From Pseudobacillus lumedeiriae (GTDB lineage Bacteria > Bacillota > Bacilli > Bacillales > Domibacillaceae): DNA of 64,000 bases. The stretch covers positions 558,001 to 622,000 of the forward strand of contig NZ_JAUIYO010000001.1 of the NCBI RefSeq assembly GCF_044891285.1. Direction: 5' to 3'. The position numbers and the translations under genes were made by a program. The notes under the pieces were generated by a model. It saw only the letters and a list, made by a program, of their open reading frames with translations. It searched no databases and was not told where the DNA came from. This document shows, piece after piece, positions 1 through 8,030 of the stretch. Every line of letters begins with the position of its first letter. Position 1 is the stretch's first letter.

Positions 1-1
1 A

Positions 2-310
2 TTCATTCCCTGGATTATCTATGAGTTTATAGCCGGTGATACGAGTCTTGCCATCGGACTAACCGTTTTATATGTCATCATCATCGTACAGCGGCAAATC
101 ATGGAACCAAAAGTCCTCTCCTCAAGCATCGGCCTTGACCCTCTTGCCACGCTTATTGCGTTATTTGTCGGCTTTAAGCTTGCAGGTTTTTTTGGCCTAA
201 TTTTAGGGCCAGTCGTTCTTGTTATCATTAATGCACTTCATCAAGCAGGAGTATTCACAGATTTATGGAGCTATATTGTCGGCAAGAATTCCTCTCCTCC
301 TGCCAAATAA
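2..310 (+). CDS. ytvI: Sporulation membrane protein YtvI (AI-2E transporter family), C-terminal part
   Basis: Only the last ~102 residues are present; the frame is open to the left edge. Visible are hydrophobic helices and the AI-2E/PerM-type signature around VQRQIMEPKVLS, followed by GLDPLATLIALFVGFKL and GLILGPVVLVII. These closely match the C-terminus of B. subtilis YtvI as I recall it. YtvI is an integral membrane protein linked to sporulation; its substrate is unknown. Its position beside fxsA and pyk agrees with the B. subtilis order. An intrinsic terminator follows directly after the stop. Family assignment is firm, function inferred. Confidence 0.85.
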   Translation, partial: FIPWIIYEFIAGDTSLAIGLTVLYVIIIVQRQIMEPKVLSSSIGLDPLATLIALFVGFKLAGFFGLILGPVVLVIINALHQAGVFTDLWSYIVGKNSSPPAK

Positions 311-341
311 AAAAACGTCAGTAAGGGCTGACGTTTTTTAC
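311..341 (+). terminator. Intrinsic terminator after ytvI
   Basis: Stem ACGTCAG / CTGACGT with a short loop, flanked by an A-run before and a T-run after. It begins at the ytvI stop codon. The A-run on the left would also give a U-tract to leftward transcription, so it may act in both directions between ytvI and the convergent fxsA. Confidence 0.8.
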
Positions 342-367
342 TATTTATAGAAGTTTATACATTCAAT

Positions 368-433
368 TGTCTAGGCGGCTCCCTTGGGAGAAGAACATTT
401 GCTTGTTGGGGCTGATCGAGACGCCTGCGCTTT
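368..433. repeat. Degenerate intergenic repeat (GTCTAG...CGCCTGCGCTTTT type)
   Basis: The stretch starts with ATTGTCTAGGCGGC and ends with GAGACGCCTGCGCTTTT. It resembles a dispersed Bacillaceae intergenic repeat whose ends read about GTCTAGCTCC and GGCGCTTGCGCTTTT (recalled, not searched). It abuts the 3' end of fxsA. A related fragment may be present near 13812-13830. Confidence 0.4.
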
Positions 434-436
434 TGT

Positions 437-823
437 TTATTTCATGATGATGATGTTTTTGTTTTGAAATGAATTTCGGAGCAGGCGCAATAGAAGTGGT
501 TTCAGCCCATTTCGCGTATAAGGAAACAACAGCAAAAAGCCAGAAATATCTGTGACAAATCCCGGAGTTAACAGTAGCAAACCACCGACTAGTATACATA
601 CACTATCTAATACCGCATCACCAATCAATCGGCCATTTTGTACTTCTTCACGCAGCTTCATAAGGGCATGCATCCCTTGTTTCTTTGCAAAGTAGGCCCC
701 TAAAAACCCCGTTGCCAAAATAAGCAGAATCGTTGGCAGCACCCCGATCGTCTTTCCGGAAAACATGAGCAGTCCAATTTCCAGCACAGGAACGACAATG
801 AAAATAAACAGTAAGTATCTCAA
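437..823 (-). CDS. fxsA: FxsA/YtwI family membrane protein
   Basis: A 128-aa FxsA-domain protein. It has an N-terminal hydrophobic helix (residues 1-23), a second around 25-48, then the conserved segment LREEVQNGRLIGDAVLD and a hydrophobic region with GGLLLLTPGFVTDISGFLLL, which is the FxsA hallmark. E. coli FxsA modulates phage T7 exclusion by F factors; the role in Bacillus is unknown. The start is TTG at 823, chosen because AAGGAG lies 8 nt upstream. The gene sits between ytvI (convergent) and pyk (co-directional), as in B. subtilis. Confidence 0.88.
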   Translation of the reverse strand: MRYLLFIFIVVPVLEIGLLMFSGKTIGVLPTILLILATGFLGAYFAKKQGMHALMKLREEVQNGRLIGDAVLDSVCILVGGLLLLTPGFVTDISGFLLLFPYTRNGLKPLLLRLLRNSFQNKNIIIMK

Positions 824-1011
824 CGGATTTTCTCCTTTTTAAGCAATATATGTTCCTCTTCATTATATCATTCGGACAAGGATTTTCGCAAAATAGAACC
901 GTTGGACACCCTGTGTACTATTTGATTCATTGATCTTTCCTGGTGACAGCTGCTCCACAGATTTAAAACTCTTTCCACGCTTTCTGGCTGCTATTCAGCC
1001 GTTTAGCTCAA

Positions 1012-1080
1012 TGGATTTATTAAACTCCTCCGTTGATTTCCGCTCCAATCAACGAAAGAACAACAGAAACAATAGGCCAT
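1012..1080. repeat. Dispersed repeat, copy A (shortest core)
   Basis: Core at 1032-1053: GTTGATT, then TTCCGCTCC-like spacer, then AATCAAC, a small hairpin. This is the shortest version of the repeat seen at 28.9, 32.4, 40.4 and 53.3 kb. It lies in the 328-bp gap between fxsA and pyk, which otherwise holds only the pyk terminator; I see no gene there. Confidence 0.6.
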
Positions 1081-1091
1081 GACTATTCCAA

Positions 1092-1142
1092 TAAAAACAC
1101 TGCCCAAAAGTCCGTGATTGCCCGACTTTTGAGCAGTGCTTG
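1092..1142 (-). terminator. Intrinsic terminator of pfkA-pyk
   Basis: On the minus strand a 17-bp stem (arm GACTTTTGGGCAGTGTT with two G-U pairs) is followed by TTTTATT. It lies just beyond the pyk stop codon. Confidence 0.85.
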
Positions 1143-1151
1143 TTTACTTCA

Positions 1152-2912
1152 TCAAAGTACGTTCGCGTGTCCGTTATAAATAATGCCTCTTGCTGCATCA
1201 ACGGTAATTTCTTGTCCATCTTTTAAAATAGACATCGCATTTTCCACTCCAACGAGAACGGGAACACCAAGGTTAATACCAACAACAGCCGCATGGCTTG
1301 TTAATCCGCCTTCTTCAGTAATAAGCGCGGCACATTTTTCAATAGCCGGCACCATATCTCTGTCACTGCCAATGGTTACAAGAATGTCTCCTGTTTCCAC
1401 TTTATTAAGAGCTTCTTCTGCATTTCTCGCGGTGACAACTTTTCCGTAAGCCGACTTCCGGCCAATTCCCTGGCCTTTCATTAGAACATCTCCGACAATG
1501 TGGATTTTCATAAGATTTGTCGTACCAGACTCGCCAACCGGCACACCTGCAGTGATCACAATTAAATCACCATGTGTAACAAGGTTCGTGCTTAAACTTT
1601 GCTGAACGGCCAATTCCAGCATTTCATCCGTTGTTTTTACCTTCGGTCCAATGTGTGGCAACACGCCCCAGACGAGCGCTAAACTGCGGGAGACCTGCTC
1701 ACTGGATGTAACAGCCACAATCGGCGCTTTTGCGCGGTAACGTGAAATCATCCGCGCTGTATGACCGCTTTCTGTCGGTGTCACAATTGCTTTCACTTCA
1801 AGGTTATTTGCTGTATGGGCTACAGACTGCCCGATCGCATCTGTCATTGTATGACGGCTCATTTTGCTCCGGATCGATAAGATTTCAGAATAGTTTAAAG
1901 CTGTTTCTGTGCGCTCAGCAATGTTATGCATCGTTTGTACGGATTCAAGAGGATACATGCCCGCTGCTGTTTCACCTGAAAGCATGATCGCATCTGTTCC
2001 ATCAAAAATGGCATTAGCTACATCACTTGCTTCCGCGCGCGTTGGTCGTGGATTGCGCTGCATCGAATCCAACATTTGTGTAGCTGTGATGACAGGTTTT
2101 CCGAGTATATTGCATCGCTGAATGAGGTTTTTCTGAACGAGCGGTACTTCCTCCGCAGGAATTTCTACCCCAAGATCCCCGCGGGCAACCATGAGTCCAT
2201 CGGACACCTCAAGAATACCGTCAATATTATCGACCCCTTCTTGATTCTCAATTTTCGGGATCACTTTAATATGATTTGCATGATATCGTTCTAACAATTC
2301 ACGAATTTCAAGCACATCCGATGCCCGACGAACGAAAGAAGCAGCAATGAAATCAATATCCTGCTCAATACCGAATTTAATATCTTCTGCATCCTTTTCT
2401 GTAATGCCAGGAAGCTTCACAGATACACCTGGTACGTTTACGCCTTTTTTATTCTTTAGTGTACCGCTGTTCAGGACGGTTGTATGAATTTCTCCGTGCT
2501 GTTTATCAATGCTGGTCACTTTAAGTGCAATTAATCCATCGTCCAGCAAAATCTCATTGCCTATCCCGATATCTTCAACAAGTCCTTCATAAGTAACTGA
2601 GAACTTATCGGGCGTTCCGATTACTTCATGCATAGACACGATCACCTTGCTGCCGGCAGCAAGTTCGATAGAACCATTCTCCATATTATGTGTGCGAATT
2701 TCCGGTCCTTTCGTATCTAACAAAATCCCGATCGTTTTTCCAGTCTTCTTGGCCGTTTCACGAATGTTTTTAATCCGTTCTGCATGCTCTTCATGATTTC
2801 CATGGGAAAAGTTCAAGCGGGCAACGTTCATCCCTGCTTCCATCAATTTCTCAAGCATAGCCGGACTTTCACTCGCTGGTCCAATCGTACATACAATCTT
2901 TGTCTTTCTCAT
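1152..2912 (-). CDS. pyk: Pyruvate kinase with C-terminal PEP-utiliser domain
   Basis: A 586-aa pyruvate kinase that makes pyruvate and ATP from PEP and ADP in the cytoplasm. The N-terminal barrel starts RKTKIVCTIGPASE; the substrate region has NFSHG near residue 35, the K in IPKIENQEG near 220 and TATQMLDSMQ near 280. About 110 extra C-terminal residues carry GGLTSHAAVVG, the phosphohistidine-type domain typical of Bacilli pyruvate kinases. GAGGAGG lies 9-10 nt upstream of the ATG. It is the second gene after pfkA (28 nt from its stop) and ends in a strong terminator, so pfkA-pyk is one unit. Confidence 0.97.
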   Translation of the reverse strand: MRKTKIVCTIGPASESPAMLEKLMEAGMNVARLNFSHGNHEEHAERIKNIRETAKKTGKTIGILLDTKGPEIRTHNMENGSIELAAGSKVIVSMHEVIGTPDKFSVTYEGLVEDIGIGNEILLDDGLIALKVTSIDKQHGEIHTTVLNSGTLKNKKGVNVPGVSVKLPGITEKDAEDIKFGIEQDIDFIAASFVRRASDVLEIRELLERYHANHIKVIPKIENQEGVDNIDGILEVSDGLMVARGDLGVEIPAEEVPLVQKNLIQRCNILGKPVITATQMLDSMQRNPRPTRAEASDVANAIFDGTDAIMLSGETAAGMYPLESVQTMHNIAERTETALNYSEILSIRSKMSRHTMTDAIGQSVAHTANNLEVKAIVTPTESGHTARMISRYRAKAPIVAVTSSEQVSRSLALVWGVLPHIGPKVKTTDEMLELAVQQSLSTNLVTHGDLIVITAGVPVGESGTTNLMKIHIVGDVLMKGQGIGRKSAYGKVVTARNAEEALNKVETGDILVTIGSDRDMVPAIEKCAALITEEGGLTSHAAVVGINLGVPVLVGVENAMSILKDGQEITVDAARGIIYNGHANVL

Positions 2913-2940
2913 GTGTTGTTATCCTCCTCGTGAGAATATA

Positions 2941-3900
2941 TTAAATGGATAATTCTTTTGATAATCGATAGATGTCCAAATCTAATTTATGGGGAAGAGA
3001 TGTCGCTTCTGTAATATCATAATCAATAAGTTCATTGCACTCAACACCGACTGCCCGTCCACCTTTTCCCGCTAGTAAAAGTTCGACAGCTTTCGCTCCA
3101 AGGCGGCTAGCAAGCATGCGATCCGCAGCCGTCGGTGAGCCGCCTCGCTGCATATGACCCAGAACAGATACTCTCGTATCAATCCCTGTTATTTCTGTCA
3201 CTTTCTCAGCAAATTCACTCCCGCTCATGACACCTTCAGCAACAATAATGATGCTATGCTTCTTCCCCCGTTCAAGCCCTTTTAACAATCGTACTTTCAT
3301 CGCTTCCATATCAATTGGTTCTTCAGGGATAACGATTGTCTCGGCTCCAGCAGCAAGGCCTGCCCATAAAGCGAGATCTCCAGCAGATCTTCCCATGACC
3401 TCCACAATAAATGTTCGTTCATGGGAGCTTGCTGTATCACGAATTTTATCTACAGCATCAATCACTGTATTTAAAGCCGTATCAAACCCAATCGTAAATT
3501 CTGTACCCACAATATCATTGTCAATCGTGCCTGGTACACCTATACATGGATATCCGAGGTCTGTCAGCGCCTTTGCGCCGCGGTAAGAACCATCGCCGCC
3601 GATCACGACAACCCCTTCGATTCCATGTTCTATTAGCTGCTTCAATCCTTTTTTCTGTCCATCTGCTGATTGAAACTCAGGGCATCTCGCTGAATGGAGA
3701 ATGGTTCCTCCACGATGAATGATATCACCGACAGAGCCTATCTCCATTTTTTTAATATGACCAGAAATTAATCCTTGGTATCCTTGATAAATACCATACA
3801 CTTCTAATCCATGATAAATTGCTTTGCGAACCACGGCGCGAATGGCTGCATTCATTCCCGGTGCATCCCCACCGCTTGTCAGCACTCCAATACGCTTCAC
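2941..3900 (-). CDS. pfkA: 6-phosphofructokinase
   Basis: ATP-dependent phosphofructokinase, the committed step of glycolysis. Motifs are GVLTSGGDAPGMN at the N-terminus, GGDGS near residue 102, PGTIDND near 122-128 with the catalytic Asp, and VLGHMQRGGSP near 248. I place the start at GTG 3900, giving 319 aa, the family length, because GGGGGAG lies 6 nt upstream. An in-frame ATG at 3921 would add seven residues but would consume that ribosome site. pyk follows in the same direction. Confidence 0.96.
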   Translation of the reverse strand: MKRIGVLTSGGDAPGMNAAIRAVVRKAIYHGLEVYGIYQGYQGLISGHIKKMEIGSVGDIIHRGGTILHSARCPEFQSADGQKKGLKQLIEHGIEGVVVIGGDGSYRGAKALTDLGYPCIGVPGTIDNDIVGTEFTIGFDTALNTVIDAVDKIRDTASSHERTFIVEVMGRSAGDLALWAGLAAGAETIVIPEEPIDMEAMKVRLLKGLERGKKHSIIIVAEGVMSGSEFAEKVTEITGIDTRVSVLGHMQRGGSPTAADRMLASRLGAKAVELLLAGKGGRAVGVECNELIDYDITEATSLPHKLDLDIYRLSKELSI

Positions 3901-4100
3901 GTGAATCTCCCCCGTCTCCATATGTATTCGATTACCCGTTCATGCAGTCAGCACGATTAGAACATGATCTTGTGTTGGAATGACTATTGGTTGTAATAAT
4001 CATCCAATGTTCAGTTTAAACGATTACTTAATTTTAGTCACGAATTAAGAAGCCTCATCGCGTATAAATCATGAGAATCAGCACGATTCCATTTCCTAAT

Positions 4101-4132
4101 CAAAAAAGAACGTGCTTTTTGCTGCACGTTCC
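4101..4132 (-). terminator. Intrinsic terminator after accA
   Basis: Arms GAACGTGC (4108-4115) and GCACGTTC (4124-4131); on the minus strand a T6 run follows. It separates accDA from pfkA-pyk. Confidence 0.8.
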
Positions 4133-4164
4133 CCTTTTGTTGCTATCTTTTTATCGAAAAACAA

Positions 4165-5115
4165 TTAAATCTCATATTGACCAATTTTTTTATATTTCAC
4201 ATAGCGCTGTTCAAGCAAGTCAGCAGCTGGCAATTGCAGCAAATCTTTCAGTGCTGGTTTCAGCACTTTATCAATAAGTGCTGCCTGTTGTGCAACATTA
4301 CGGTGAGCACCGCCGCTTACTTCTGGAATAATCCCATCAATAATATCCATCTCTTTTAAATCGCCTGCTGTAATTTTCATCGTCTCCGCTGCCCGCTTCG
4401 CTTGAGAAGCATCTTTCCAAAGCAAAGCTGCTGCCCCCTCAGGGGAAATGACAGAATACGTAGAGTTCTCAAGCATAAACAGTTTGTCGCCTACACCAAG
4501 TGCAAGCGCACCGCCGCTTCCTCCTTCACCAATGACGATACAAATAATAGGCACTTCCATGCCCGCCATTTCAAACAAGTTTTTAGCAATCGCTTCGCTC
4601 TGTCCGCGCTCTTCTGCCGCTTTTCCTGGATAAGCACCTTTCGTATCGATAAGACAAATAATTGGACGCTTAAATTTCACTGCTTGATTCATTAAACGAA
4701 GCGCTTTTCGGTATCCTTCTGGATGCGGCATACCAAATGTACGCTTAATATTCTCCTTCGTATCGCGGCCCCGTTGATGCCCAATCACAGTGACTGGAAG
4801 ACCATGGTATTTTGCAACCCCGCCGACGATCGCTGCATCATCGCCAAATAACCTGTCGCCATGAAGCTCCATAAAATCAGTAAATAAGAAGCCAATGTAA
4901 TCAAGCGTCGTCGGCCGTTCCGGATGCCGGGCCATTTGAACTCGATCCCACGGTGTCATACTTTCATAAATATCTTTTTCTAGCTTTTTCAACCGCTGCT
5001 CAAGCTTTTCAATTTCCTCTGTCAAATCAACGTCAGAAGTCGAAGTAAACTCTTTTAATTCAGCGATTTTCCCTTTAAGTTCTAATACTGGTTTCTCAAA
5101 CTCTAATCCAATCAT
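4165..5115 (-). CDS. accA: Acetyl-CoA carboxylase carboxyltransferase subunit alpha
   Basis: A 316-aa alpha subunit of the carboxyltransferase half of acetyl-CoA carboxylase, which moves CO2 from biotin to acetyl-CoA to form malonyl-CoA. An N-terminal coiled-coil-like stretch (residues ~10-50) precedes the crotonase-like core with GHQRGRDTKEN, FGMPHPEGYRKALR, GEGGSGGALALGVGD and SVISPEGAAALLWKD. The ATG overlaps the accD stop by 4 bp (ATGA), so the two halves are translationally coupled. The C-terminus is slightly shorter than the B. subtilis protein as recalled. Confidence 0.97.
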   Translation of the reverse strand: MIGLEFEKPVLELKGKIAELKEFTSTSDVDLTEEIEKLEQRLKKLEKDIYESMTPWDRVQMARHPERPTTLDYIGFLFTDFMELHGDRLFGDDAAIVGGVAKYHGLPVTVIGHQRGRDTKENIKRTFGMPHPEGYRKALRLMNQAVKFKRPIICLIDTKGAYPGKAAEERGQSEAIAKNLFEMAGMEVPIICIVIGEGGSGGALALGVGDKLFMLENSTYSVISPEGAAALLWKDASQAKRAAETMKITAGDLKEMDIIDGIIPEVSGGAHRNVAQQAALIDKVLKPALKDLLQLPAADLLEQRYVKYKKIGQYEI

Positions 5116-5984
5116 ACGAGTTCACCACCCGGTCGATGTATATCAAGTAAAAAAGCAAGTTTTTCTTTTATTTTATGACGGTGAAGCACCGCATCTAACT
5201 GACCATGCTTTAATAAAAATTCAGCTGTCTGGAAATCCTCCGGCAGCTTTTCACGAATCGTCTGCTCAATAATCCGTCTTCCTGCAAATCCAATTAATGC
5301 TCCCGGTTCTGCGAAATTATAGTCGCCGAGCGAAGCAAAGCTTGCAGATACTCCGCCCGTTGTCGGGTGAGTCATAATCGAAATGATCAATCCGCCATTT
5401 TCACTAAAACGCTTTAAAGCGACACTTGTTTTTGTCATTTGCATTAAAGAAAGAACACCCTCTTGCATTCGAGCTCCGCCTGAGGCAGTAAAAATCACAA
5501 ACGGTACATTTCTCCTATCCGCTTCTTCAATCGCCCGCGTGATCTTTTCTCCAACGACCGATCCCATGCTTCCCATGCGAAAGTTCGCATCCATAATAGC
5601 AACGACTACTTCAAAACCTTCCACTTGACCGACGCCCGTTAAAATCGCTTCATTCATTTTTGTTTTTTGCCGATCTGCTTCAACCTTTTCTAAATATCCC
5701 GGAAAATCCAGAGGATTCGTTGACGTAAGTTCAGCGTCTAGTTCCTGAAATGTCCCTTCATCTATAAAAGAATCGCGGCGTTCAAACGCCGTCATCCCAT
5801 GATGGTGGCCACATTGTAAACAAACATGCAAGTTTTTCTTCAACTCTTTTGTATACATAATCTTCTTACAGCTCGGGCACTTTTGCATAATTCCTTCAGG
5901 TACATCCTGTCTGCTTGCTTCTGTAGGTATCGTTGCATATTTCTTCTTTTTTGGTTTTTGTTTATTAAATAAATCTTTAATCAA
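5112..5984 (-). CDS. accD: Acetyl-CoA carboxylase carboxyltransferase subunit beta
   Basis: A 290-aa beta subunit. The N-terminal four-cysteine zinc ribbon is CPSCKK...CLQCGHH (residues ~35-60). The carboxyltransferase core includes VVAIMDANFRMGSMGSVVGE, FTASGGARMQEG and THPTTGGVSASFA. The start is TTG at 5984 behind GGGAGAGG. It pairs with accA downstream. A GntR regulator and malic enzyme gene lie upstream in the same direction, 79 nt away. Confidence 0.96.
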   Translation of the reverse strand: MIKDLFNKQKPKKKKYATIPTEASRQDVPEGIMQKCPSCKKIMYTKELKKNLHVCLQCGHHHGMTAFERRDSFIDEGTFQELDAELTSTNPLDFPGYLEKVEADRQKTKMNEAILTGVGQVEGFEVVVAIMDANFRMGSMGSVVGEKITRAIEEADRRNVPFVIFTASGGARMQEGVLSLMQMTKTSVALKRFSENGGLIISIMTHPTTGGVSASFASLGDYNFAEPGALIGFAGRRIIEQTIREKLPEDFQTAEFLLKHGQLDAVLHRHKIKEKLAFLLDIHRPGGELV

Positions 5985-6063
5985 ATTGCATCCTCTCCCT
6001 TTGTAAAAAACTTCAACTTATTTATCTGATTTTACGAGATGGACAGCAAAAAAACGAAACAGC

Positions 6064-6693
6064 CTACCGACTGGAGAGCTGCTTGTACGCTTCAAAAATA
6101 TCTTTTACGTTTTTTGTCTTTACTATATGAATTAAACGAACAAATGCATCTTTGTTAGCTGCCAGTCGATCTTCCTGATGAATCGCCGCTGCATAATCCG
6201 ATACGACCAGCCAGATTTTTTTTAAAAGCGAGTTGCCGCTTACGTCCATTAAATAAGCAAAAAAATCATATTCTGTAAAATGAGGCTCTGCCATTTTCCT
6301 AGCAAGTGTAGACATCTGCGCTTCCAGATCGGGGTGTGTCATAACAGTCGACAAACATCCCTTTTCTATAATTTCTTTTGTCTGCCAGACATCCCTTTTC
6401 GTCTGAACTCTTTGCAGAATAAATGCACTGAGCAGCTGAACGAGCTGATGGTTATTAAAATCTCGAAGAAATGTACCTTCTCCCCGCTTTGTTTCAATTA
6501 ATCCAAGCAGCTCCAATGCTCGCAAAGCCTCTCTAACAGAAGAACGTGCCGCAGACAACCGTTCAGATAATTCCCGCTCAGATGGCAGCTTATCTCCAGG
6601 AAGCAAACCATCTGCCGCGATCATGTTACGAATCTTTTCAACGACTTCTGCAAATTTGGACTGCGGCCGCTCATTTTCCACAGCTTTATTCAC
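6064..6693 (-). CDS. GntR/FadR-type transcriptional regulator
   Basis: A 209-aa DNA-binding protein. The N-terminal winged helix (residues ~12-80) has the GntR signature LPGDKLPSERELSERL...SSVREALRALELLGLIETKRGEG. The remaining ~125 residues are helical and match a shortened FCD/FadR-type effector domain. The gene overlaps the end of the malic enzyme gene by 8 bp and precedes accDA, so it probably senses a carboxylate or acyl signal linking malate decarboxylation (NADPH) to malonyl-CoA supply; that is inference. The start is GTG at 6693; GTG at 6681 is an alternative with better spacing from AAAGG. Confidence 0.85.
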   Translation of the reverse strand: MNKAVENERPQSKFAEVVEKIRNMIAADGLLPGDKLPSERELSERLSAARSSVREALRALELLGLIETKRGEGTFLRDFNNHQLVQLLSAFILQRVQTKRDVWQTKEIIEKGCLSTVMTHPDLEAQMSTLARKMAEPHFTEYDFFAYLMDVSGNSLLKKIWLVVSDYAAAIHQEDRLAANKDAFVRLIHIVKTKNVKDIFEAYKQLSSR

Positions 6694-7924
6694 CTTTTCC
6701 GATAAAAGCCAGCTGCATCGTCCGGTTACGTATTTCTTCAGGATCTGCTTTTAAACGAGCAACACCTGTCTCCATTGCCGTTTTCGCCACTGCTGCTGCG
6801 ACAGCTGGTGCCACACGCGGATCGAACGGACCAGGAATCACATAATCAGCATGAAGCTCACTGTCATCAATTAATCCAGCGATAGCTTCTACAGCTGCAC
6901 GCTTCATTTGTTCATTAATATGCGTAGCGCGCACGTCCAACGCTCCACGGAAAATCCCTGGAAATGCCAGTACATTATTCACCTGGTTAGGGAAATCTGA
7001 ACGTCCTGTTCCAATGACAGAAACCCCTGCCATTTTCGCTACTTCCGGCATAACTTCCGGAACCGGATTCGCCATTGCAAAAATAATCGGCTCAGGATTC
7101 ATTGTTTCAATCATTTCTTTCGTCAATGCGCCTGCAACAGATACACCGATAAATACATCCGCGCCTTTAATAACGTCTTCAAGTGTACCTTCTTGACGGC
7201 TGACATTCGTAAATTTAGCTACTTCCTCTTTTACAGGATTCATCCCTTCTGGGCGGCCTTCATAAATCGCTCCGCGTGAATCACACATAATAATATCACG
7301 CACTCCATAGTTTGCCAGAAGCTTAATAATGGCAATACCAGCTGCTCCAGCTCCATTAGCCACGACTTTAATGTCTGTAATCTTTCTTCCTGTTAATTTA
7401 AGTGCATTAAGCAGGCCAGCTGCCGTTACGATAGCTGTTCCATGCTGATCATCGTGAAACACAGGGATATTCATTTCTTTTTTTAAGCGCTCTTCAATCT
7501 CAAAGCAATGTGGAGCAGCAATGTCTTCTAAGTTGACACCGCCAAATGTCGGCTCCATTAATTTCACGGTTTCGACGATTTTATCGGACGATTCTGTATT
7601 TAAACAAATAGGAAATGCATCTACACCCGCAAAACTCTTGAACAACACTGCTTTTCCTTCCATGACCGGCATTGCGGCCTCTGCGCCAATATTGCCTAAT
7701 CCAAGTACTGCTGTTCCATTTGAAACGACTGCCACTGTATTTCCTTTAATTGTATAATCGAACACTGTTTCCGGTTTCTCATAGATTTCCTTACATGGTT
7801 CTGCGACGCCCGGTGAGTAGGCAAGGCTTAAATCTTTAGCATTTTTCACTTCTGTTTTAATACCAGTAGATAATTTCCCCTGATTAACTTTATGCATATG
7901 TAAAGCTTCTTCTCTAATTGACAT
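6686..7924 (-). CDS. ytsJ: NADP-type malic enzyme
   Basis: A 412-aa malic enzyme that decarboxylates malate oxidatively to pyruvate. N-terminal malic domain: KDLSLAYSPGVAEPC, GNTVAVVSNGTAVLGLGNIG and the metal-binding VFHDDQHGTAIV; the C-terminal Rossmann domain has VVANGAGAAGIAI. It closely matches B. subtilis YtsJ as recalled. The start is ATG 7924, preceded by GGGAG; an upstream in-frame start at 7966 would add 14 residues absent in YtsJ. It is the first gene of a likely ytsJ-gntR-accDA transcript. Confidence 0.95.
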   Translation of the reverse strand: MSIREEALHMHKVNQGKLSTGIKTEVKNAKDLSLAYSPGVAEPCKEIYEKPETVFDYTIKGNTVAVVSNGTAVLGLGNIGAEAAMPVMEGKAVLFKSFAGVDAFPICLNTESSDKIVETVKLMEPTFGGVNLEDIAAPHCFEIEERLKKEMNIPVFHDDQHGTAIVTAAGLLNALKLTGRKITDIKVVANGAGAAGIAIIKLLANYGVRDIIMCDSRGAIYEGRPEGMNPVKEEVAKFTNVSRQEGTLEDVIKGADVFIGVSVAGALTKEMIETMNPEPIIFAMANPVPEVMPEVAKMAGVSVIGTGRSDFPNQVNNVLAFPGIFRGALDVRATHINEQMKRAAVEAIAGLIDDSELHADYVIPGPFDPRVAPAVAAAVAKTAMETGVARLKADPEEIRNRTMQLAFIGKGE

Positions 7925-8030
7925 TATTTCTCGCTCCCTGTTTTTAACCAGTCTAAACCGCCACAAGTGGTCAGACCACGTTTTTATCTATTACACAATA
8001 AACCATCGGCGGAAAGTTGTAAAGTAATAA

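Noticed and set aside
1183..1449. Plus-strand ORF opposite pyk
   Set aside because: Reads antisense to a fully conserved enzyme, has no ribosome site and no recognisable domain.
3227..3586. 119-aa plus-strand ORF opposite pfkA
   Set aside because: Mirror frame of the conserved pfkA core; composition is that of a shadow frame.
3922..4100. Promoter for pfkA
   Set aside because: AT-rich with several partial -10 boxes, but no pair with acceptable spacing; not called.
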